The notes under the pieces were generated by a model. The model did no database searches and was not told the origin of the DNA. It was given only the letters and a program-made list of their open reading frames with translations. From Cordilura impudica (taxonomy: Eukaryota > Arthropoda > Insecta > Diptera > Scathophagidae): a stretch of DNA of 64,000 nt. Numbering within the stretch: position 1 is the stretch's first letter; every line of letters starts with the position of its first letter. A program made the position numbers and the translations under genes. Positions 57,545-64,000 of this stretch are shown in pieces. The DNA lies in NCBI GenBank assembly GCA_963682025.1, contig OY821519.1, positions 10,118,668 through 10,182,667 on the forward strand, read 5' to 3'.

Positions 57545-58261
57545 TCTATATATATAAAAATGAATGTGTGTTTGTTGTGCCTTATAGGAGGCCAAACCCC
57601 TGAACCGATCTTCCTGAAATTTTTACATCGTGTTACTCTGGCTCTGGAAGGAATAATAGGCTATATAAATTTTTGATTAGACAAAGGGGCGGTGCCACGC
57701 CAATATAACCCAAAATTTAAAATCGTCATATCTCGGGAATTTTTTTACCTATGGCGGTCATTTTGGTACATATGGTATGGCATGAATAGAAATATATACC
57801 AGAAGAAAAGTGGGCGGAACCACGCACCTTTTTAGAAAAATAAAAAATCTTCTGAACTACTGGAAGGATCGTCATGAAATTTTCACAGATGGATATTTTT
57901 GCGAAATAATAAGTCCTTAACTATATAAAGTTGTTAGTGCGCAAGGGGCGTGGTCCCGCCCATATAACCCAAAATTTAAAATCGTCATATCTCGGCCATT
58001 TTTAACCTACGGCGATGATATTTGGCATGTATCGTATTGAAATTAATAGAAATAGTACTACAAGAAAACTGGGCGGGACCACGCCCTTTTTAGAAAAGTT
58101 AAAATCCATAATAACTTCTATTAAGCCCTTGACTATATAAAGTTGTTAGTGCAATAATTAATTCTAAATTAAATAAACAATATTTTGTTAATGTATAAAT
58201 ATTTTTTTTTTATTTTATTTTATAACGATGAGGGGTAGCGAAGCACACCGGGTTTAGCTAG
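57545..58261 (+). mobile_element. Non-autonomous Helitron, 717 bp
   Basis: The 5' end TCTATATATATAAAAATG follows an A. The 3' end GGTAGCGAAGCACACCGGGTTTAGCTAG precedes a T. Inside, two copies of a roughly 165-bp unit (about 57683-57848 and 57945-58106) share ATATAACCCAAAATTTAAAA, TCGTCATATCTCGG and GGGCGG.ACCACGC. No protein is encoded. It is directly followed by mini-Helitron fragment H8. Confidence 0.75.
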
Positions 58262-58503
58262 TAATAAATAATTTTATAAGAGCCTAAAGGTATGCTAATC
58301 CATTTTACCCAATTAACAATTCATCCAATTTCATTATAATTGTATATAACACGCCGTGTGTTGAATTGTGAATTTCTAAAATTGATTAGCATACCTTTAG
58401 GATCTTATAAAATTATTTATTAACAAACACATTTATATATTGAATGAAAAAAATAAAATTTCGTAGAATTTCCAGTCGAATTTCGAGTGCTGGGCTGTGC
58501 TAG
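58262..58503 (+). mobile_element. Mini-Helitron family H, copy H8, rearranged
   Basis: The 3' end CCAGTCGAATTTCGAG..GCTGTGCTAG before T is intact. The 5' part is replaced by an inverted copy of an internal segment: ATAATTTTATAAGAGCCTAAAGGTATGCTAATCC at 58268 faces its inverse near 58400-58432. This makes a large foldback. Confidence 0.6.
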
Positions 58504-58989
58504 TTAGTATTATTAGGCTTAAACTGATTTTGAAGAAATTAAGGAATCTATTATTTAAAAAATCTATTTTATTAAAAAAAACTTCAATTAATTACCCAAT
58601 TATATAAAAATTAGGTTAACTTATAGTTACAATCATCACTGATTCGTTGATTCGCTGAATGTATAATGCTGATACGTCTAATTAAGTATCACTCATACTC
58701 TAAGTATTAATTTTGGGATTTTAATAAAATCGAAAACTAGTCATTAACTAAATACTTTCAGGGTTACCAGTTCAAAATAAGTAGAATTTAGAAGGGGAAT
58801 ATAAAGTCGCTTATGTCTCGATATGTCGCAAAGTGGATGAAACGCTCAATCTAGCGGAATTCAATTAAAAGTTTCATACGATTTTAATTAAAAAAGTTTA
58901 AACTTGTAATTTTTTAATTTGTATTTGTATTTTAATCGAATTAATTTTATTTTGATTTTTTAAGTAATTACAGTAAATAATAATAATAA
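58504..58989. other. AT-rich spacer
   Basis: No gene is recognised; it lies 3' of the RAG1-like relic copy C. Confidence 0.4.
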
Positions 58990-59560
58990 AATGTTTTATC
59001 GCGAAATTATTCAGTATCTGAGCTATCATTGTATGGACCAGAAGGCTGCAGAAGGACTTATTGGACTTATTTGTCCAATACAATATTTTTGTGCAAGACC
59101 TGGAAGTAGATTTAGTCAATGATGATGTAAAGATATCTGAGGAAATCAACAGTACATGCAGCCGGTCCTCCATTGTATGCCTTCGAGAAATTTTACGTGC
59201 GCAATGCAAGTGGAAATTGCGGACGTCTTTATTTCTAGCCTTCAGTGCTCTTCCGACATCATGCCAATTGGTAGCACAATATTGTCTATAATTTCTGCTC
59301 CATGCATTAATTCTTTGTAAATAAAACTAGGCATGTAAAGCCATGGATGTTTATTTACAAATATTTGAGTTGTTTTAAATGCGTATTACCGAAAAGTATC
59401 GTTTCCGCATGGCATAGCTCGCAAAGTTATGCCAAATCTCATAATACATTCGGCTGGAGTATATTTTAGATTCATTTTATTTCCAGATTCATTTGAATCC
59501 AACATTGAGATTACTTTTGATGCAGTTATTATCCCAGCCCTATACTAGACTACAACGAGT
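58990..59560 (-). pseudogene. Decayed RAG1/Transib-like transposase, copy C
   Basis: On the minus strand the pieces are AECIMRFGITLRAM.. (about 59450), FVNKHPWLYMPSFIYKEL, HGAEIIDNIVLPIGMMSEE (about 59240-59320), then in the next frame ALKARNKDVRNFHLHCARKI, HTMEDRLHVLLISSDIF (about 59115-59215). Order and spacing match what copies A and B retain, plus the HGAEII..LPIG segment that A and B have lost. The Glu of MSEE would be the position of the third catalytic residue in RAG1-type enzymes. Sequence differs enough from A and B to be another subfamily. Stops and a frameshift disable it. Assignment rests on recall. Confidence 0.55.
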
Positions 59561-59825
59561 TGCAACAATTAGCTCGCTACATGAAGATTTATTTATTAAT
59601 GAAGAAAGTTTACTGACCTGATTTTTATAGCTCAAGTTGAAAACCTGAGAACTAGCAAGTAGCCAAGCCCCTCCGTACACTGAAGAAAAATCAAAATTCA
59701 GACTCCACAGTGTCACCCGTCAAGCTATTCTGAAAATTCCATGGAAATTTCTTCAAAATCGGTTCAGCCATTTTGGAGTCCATATGGAACATAGACACAA
59801 TCATATATACATCCATTTATATATA
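59561..59825 (-). mobile_element. Helitron-type 5' region fragment
   Basis: The minus strand starts TATATATAAATGGATG and continues CCATATGGACTCCAAAATGG, CTGAACCGATTTTGAAGAAA, the usual opening of this Helitron group. The first bases are missing where mini-Helitron H9 joins. The outer part (59561-59640) is unassigned. Confidence 0.5.
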
Positions 59826-60211
59826 CTAGCAGATCCCATTTCTCGAAATTCGAGTACAAATTTTAGGATATATCATTTTCTCATTTTATAAAGACCCTAA
59901 AGGTATGCTAATCAATTTTATTGGTTAGGTCCCAAAGTATTTTTCAATTCAACGCAATTATTACTGTGAATGAAGAACACAAACCTAGGAACAAATTAAC
60001 AGATTTAATAAACACACACATAGCATTGTACAATTTTATGTATGTGTTAGTAGCAACTTTAAATGCATTTTATAAAAATTTAAAAATCTGTAAGTCTGGT
60101 GGACGCTAAAAAAAATACCTTTCAAATAAGACACGTTTGTTCAAAACACAGAGAAATCTGTTTAACAAATCGTCGGTCACAAGAAATCGCCTTACCTATT
60201 AATATTGTAGA
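59826..60211 (-). mobile_element. Mini-Helitron family H, copy H9
   Basis: The only copy found on the minus strand. Its 5' end is at 60211 (TCTACAATATTAATAGG, preceded by A on that strand). Its 3' end is CTAG at 59826-59829, followed by T. The hairpin reads CTCGAAATTCGAG. The plus-strand ORF 59921-60109 is a shadow. Confidence 0.75.
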
Positions 60212-60451
60212 TTGGATTTAAAGCAGTTAAATAATATATTAGATAGATAGATATATTCTTTATTATTATTTAAAATTTTTCAATAAATTTAACATTATTA
60301 CTTAAAAGGTAAATAAATAATAAAGATTTAACGGCATGGTTTATAACCGTCTGCCGGAAGTTTGGTACAATAAGCTTTGATACATTTTGATACAATTACG
60401 ATTTCACATATTTTGATACAATTTTGATATTAAAACCAAACAAACTTTCAT

Positions 60452-61984
60452 TTAGAAATTATATTCTTCTACTAAAAATTTTCTATATTTCAAGGCATTT
60501 GTGATATATTTAACTAGTGGGAGCCAATTTTCATTTGTTCCACCACTTAATATTTCAAAAATTTCACAATCAGTGATACTTGTACGTAGAAGGTGCATGC
60601 GTCGTATATGTTTTAACACTGGACAAATTCCTATAAAATGTAATAGTGTTTCTTGTTCATTTAAGTTACATAGAGAGCATAATCTTGATTGAACAGTACT
60701 ATATTGGTTCCTGTTAAGCCAAATAAGATATCCACGAGCTTTCATTATAACGGATATTTGATGCTGGGTGAAGCGTTCATTACAGTATGATTGACCTTTT
60801 GAGTGATCTAAATGCTTATAAATTCGATGTTGGCTTTCTAGTGCTGATATGTAAAAAATTTCTTTATTTTGATGTTTCATTCTTTGAATTAATTGAATAC
60901 TAACATTATTCCACTCTATTTTATTTAAATTTGAGTTATCAAGACTTAAGTCATACTTATTTAATCGGTCTACGAGATCCTTATACCAAAAAAGATTCTT
61001 TGCCATTATCGCTTTCGAGAGTTTATGAGGTAATCTTTGGATATCATAGTCGTATGAAGTTTTAGATATATATTGTAAATGTAGGCTGTAGGTATATATA
61101 TGTGCTTCTTCCTGTCCTGTTTCCAGTGCAATGACATAATTTGGTGTATTTTCTGGTAGTTTTAATATTCTTTTTGTAAAAAACCTTTGAAGTTTATCAA
61201 CGTAACTAAACCCCGCAAAGCCCCATATCTGCGCTCCATATGTTTGAACAGATCTGCATACTGCTTGAAATAATTTCCATTTTGCTTTTAATGACACATC
61301 CGTTTTACTGATAAAATTTTTCCAAGTAATATTGATACAAATTTTTGCCGCTTCAATTTTCAGACATATGTGCTTAACAAAAGACATTGAAGGTGTTAAT
61401 AGAAACCCTAAGTATTTGTACTCCTTAACGATCTTTACTTCTTCTCCATTAAATTTTAATTTTTCGTTTGACCCAATACGACCTCCTTTCCTAAATACCA
61501 TAATCTCTGATTTCATTAAGTTAACTTCCATCCCCCATGTCATACAATAAGTTTCCAGATTGTTTATCATTCTTTGTAGAGTATTTACATTATCGGCTAC
61601 TAGGACAATGTCGTCCGCATACATTAAGACTCTGATATTCATCTCATCTATATACTATCCTCCTTGTAAAAGATCATGCAAGTCATTTAAATAAAGTGTG
61701 AACAATAAAGGAGATAGCAAACATCCTTGTTTAACACCAGAGTTGGTTCCGAAGTAATCGGACAGTTCAGTTCCAGTCCACACAGCTGACTTAGTATTTT
61801 TATAAACATTTTCAATAAAATTTACAACTTTTGTTGATATTCCCATTTGGCAAAGTTTGTATATAAGGAGCTTTCCAGGAACACGATCAAATGCCGCTTT
61901 AAAATCAACAAAGAAACCATACACTTTTTTCTTTTCATAAAATTTTATGCTTATAATTGCTGAAAGGTTGTATATGTTATCCAC
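60452..61984 (-). pseudogene. LINE reverse transcriptase, C-terminal two thirds
   Basis: Two open pieces (61655-61984 and 60452-61642) are in one frame, separated only by a TAG at 61655-61657. In order they show FVDFKAAFDRVP (first catalytic region), GVKQGCLLSPLLFTLYLND, MYADDIVLVAD (YADD at 61610-61621), GMEVNLMKSEIMVFR and EYKYLGFLL. A C-terminal CSLCN..TLLHFIGIC zinc-finger-like motif lies near 60625-60690. It copies LINE RNA at the target nick. Apart from the single stop this part looks well preserved. Clade not assigned. Confidence 0.85.
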
Positions 61985-62021
61985 AGTTGAGTAGCCTTTG
62001 CGAAAACGTGCTTGAAATTCA

Positions 62022-62996
62022 TTAATTATTTGTCCAATTTGTTAATCGTTCATGCATTGCGCCCATCATAATCTTTCCTGCACAATTCATGTAGGAAATG
62101 CCTCTGTAATTAATTGCGTCATTTAAGTTGCCTTTTTTGTGAATTGGCAGCACTATACTTTTCTCAAAAATCATCACTGAACTTTTACCATTTAAAATTT
62201 TTGTGTGTACATTCGCCAAGGCATTGAGGTAATCTTCACTTGCATTTACATAAAACTCGTAAAGTATTCTGTCCTCTCCTGGTGCTTTATTTTCTTTTAC
62301 CTTTGCAAGAATTTGCCTTATCTCCTGAGCATTAAATGGCCTATCGAGGTCAGCATCCAAGGCCAGATTCGCTGCATAATTAATATTCGCGGCTACTATT
62401 GTTGGATTTAACAGTTTGTTAAAATGCTGCATAAATTCAGTTGCACTTATTTGACTTCCAATATAGCGATCATTTTGTCTTAATTCATTTGCTAGTTGCC
62501 ACCAATGTTTGCTGTCTGATATAGTATTCAGTTTTTTCCTTACAGGTTTTTTCAAAAACATTTTTTTCTCAGTGTATTTTTGTTTGTCTACGGGACTTTG
62601 AGATTTTCGGAATACTTTTAATGCTTTAAATGTATTTTCTCTTAAAATTTTACATTGAACATCAAACCATTTATTTTTAAACTCTATTTGTTTTCCATAT
62701 ACTACTGGTAAATCATAAGACCTCAAAATAAATTTGTTAAGATCAGTTAGATCATATTCTGGGTTTTGCGTTTTCAACAGATTTAGATTTGTATTCAACA
62801 TCGTATTAAAACTTTGTTTATGATTTTCATTCCATTTCAATTTCGGCATAAGGTTTGCTTTTTTGAGGCTAACTTGTGTGCTATAAAGTTTCAAGCTCAG
62901 GTTTATTGGTAAATTATCAGAAAAAATTTGATCCTCTACAACAAAATTTTCAACGTAATTTAGCATATCTAGCGTCACAGCACAAATATCATTCAC
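62022..62996 (-). pseudogene. LINE middle region: end of endonuclease to RT fingers
   Basis: The 324-residue open piece starts in the last endonuclease segment. There the usual SDH motif reads SDNLPI (62913-62921), a His-to-Asn change at a conserved catalytic position. A basic linker follows, then ILAKVKENKAPGEDRI, SIVLPIHKKGN and NYRGISYMNCAGKIM, the N-terminal reverse transcriptase blocks. A one-base frameshift near 62030 separates it from the next piece (NEFQARFRKGYSTVDNIY), which completes the RT fingers. Confidence 0.8.
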
Positions 62997-63129
62997 CGAG
63001 TTGCCGGCTCAACCCAAAAAATAAAACAGCTATCTTCATCCCCCAAAGTTCTTCCGTTCAAAACTGCCAGCCCATAGTTGTTTAACCTGTTTTAACCCTG
63101 CATGAAAACCAGATTCTGAAACACCTTCC

Positions 63130-63600
63130 TGCGATTGCTATTTATCACCGATTCGAATATTAACGTCTCCCATAAGAATAGGATTTTTTATATCACACGT
63201 TTGAAAAAAATTTTGTAATACTTGAAACTCGTTTACCCAATTGATGCCCCCTATGTATGCGGGGATTACTGTAAATTCTGATGAAATTGTTTTAATTACG
63301 ACCATATCGAAACCACCACGCTCTCTGAATTCATATTTTATTCCAAAATCCGTTAAATTTTTTCGAATTCCAATTAAATGCCCACCTATACCTCTACCAT
63401 ATGGAATATTACGGGTCGCAGGTTTCCATTTGATGTAATAATTTTGAAATCTGTTCTCAAATTTGGCAATCTTATTGCTTTCTGTGTGTGTTTCCAATAG
63501 TATAAACATGTCTAATTGCCCCACATACGTAAAGAAATCCGGATTGTGAAATTTGTTATCTAAACCATTTATATTATACGAACTTATTTTCAGTGTAAAA
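63130..63600 (-). pseudogene. LINE APE-type endonuclease domain
   Basis: The frame starts near 63600 with KISSYNINGLDNKF, the usual opening of endonuclease/exonuclease/phosphatase domains. It continues with LDMFILLETHTE (catalytic Glu), GRGIGGHLIGIRK, TVIPAYIGG and PILMGDVNIRIGDK (the GDxNxR motif). A stop follows at about 63138. The domain nicks target DNA to start insertion. Between 63000 and 63137 frameshifts and stops break the link to the rest, although GDEDS-like text is still legible. Confidence 0.8.
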
Positions 63601-63999
63601 TTTTTATTTGGGTTACAATATTTCTTATTAACTACGCATTTACTGACATTTTTACTTCCGGCTCTTAATAGTTTTTTTGAACTGACAAATTATTATAACT
63701 TAAATTGATTGAATTAATTTTATCTTTAAATATATACTCCAATACCTCCTTACCATTTTTATTACCATTCATTAAAATCTTATCTTTGCTCCAATAGAAC
63801 CATTCACTACCAATTTCCATTTTATCATCTATTACTAAGATTTTTTGGTTTTGATCTAAAGCTTTGAGTTGTTTTTTTAGTTGTAGCATAGCTTTTTTAT
63901 CTTCGAGTCTCCCCTCATTCAAGTCTTTCTCTACGAAAATTGTTGAGCCCTTTAATTTATTGGAGTTTTTAAAGATTTCACCTGCGATTTCTTCTGTTA
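63601..63999 (-). pseudogene. LINE N-terminal region, partial
   Basis: The minus-strand open piece 63665-63922 encodes a Lys-rich stretch (LEDKKAMLQLKKQLKAL..) followed by IGSEWFYWSKDK. It may be the end of ORF1 or an N-terminal extension of the pol ORF. No zinc knuckle is seen, and its relation to the endonuclease frame cannot be settled because the element continues beyond the window. Confidence 0.45.
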
Positions 64000-64000
64000 G

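Larger units (their letters stand above)
60240..64000 (-). mobile_element. LINE with endonuclease and reverse transcriptase, right edge truncated by window
   Basis: Minus-strand order from the window edge: an N-terminal region, an APE-type endonuclease (from about 63594), a linker, reverse transcriptase and a Cys-His C-terminus ending at 60452. About 210 bp of 3' untranslated region and a (TATC)n-like tail follow at 60240-60255. The coding frame needs one stop codon read and a few frameshifts, so decay is moderate. The 5' part lies outside the window. Confidence 0.85.

Overview
The window looks like intergenic, transposon-packed DNA from an insect, most likely a higher (calyptrate-type) fly. 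It is very AT-rich. It holds no intact host gene that I can support, no rRNA gene and no true tRNA gene. It does hold the usual fly repeats: Helitrons, INE-1/DINE-like repeats with (GTCY)n tracts, Tc1-type transposases, LINEs, a Ty3/Gypsy LTR element, a Penelope-type end and a tRNA-derived SINE. The host assignment is inference from repeat types, base composition and general eukaryotic features; no host protein is present to test it.

Layout. 1-4390: a decayed RAG1/Transib-like transposase copy (A), split by a Helitron (1295-4088) that keeps pieces of a PIF1-type helicase. 6280-11230: a Helitron fragment, tandem-repeat arms of AAAATCGCC type, a decayed arthropod multicopy gene (7735-9340, minus strand), inverted arms around a MULE-like scrap, and a TIR element. 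11320-14000: an INE-like repeat broken by another insertion, then a long modular repeat. 14396-15850: transposase copy B, which serves as the uninterrupted counterpart of copy A. 17541-20050: a LINE 3' end carrying a nested mini-Helitron, then a Tc1 pseudogene. 20160-31650: dispersed repeats, a 130-bp minisatellite, a Penelope-like end with a hammerhead-like core, a second Tc1 relic, and a Helitron-bounded block containing about 1 kb of (ATTTTTC)-like DNA. 31740-43935: INE-like repeats, mini-Helitrons, a SINE with perfect 12-bp target duplications and two more copies of the modular repeat. 43940-46830: a decayed LINE of higher GC. 48809-54120: a full-length LTR retrotransposon with identical LTRs, inserted in an INE-like repeat. 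55900-60211: a TIR element, Helitrons and RAG1-like copy C. 60240-64000: a minus-strand LINE with endonuclease and reverse transcriptase that runs off the right edge.

The genes form no pathway. The window is best read as a record of successive insertions, and the nesting gives relative ages: the LTR element is youngest, while the RAG1-like relics, the INE-like repeats and the modular repeat are older. Three points deserve most attention. First, RAG1-like copies A and B share two internal deletions, so they come from one internally deleted progenitor that spread. Second, nine dispersed copies of one short family have Helitron ends (5' TC, CTCGA..TCGAG hairpin, 3' CTRR). Third, the INE-like repeat ends in a hairpin that shows a compensatory base-pair change between copies. 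All coordinates of decayed elements are approximate unless a terminus is stated.
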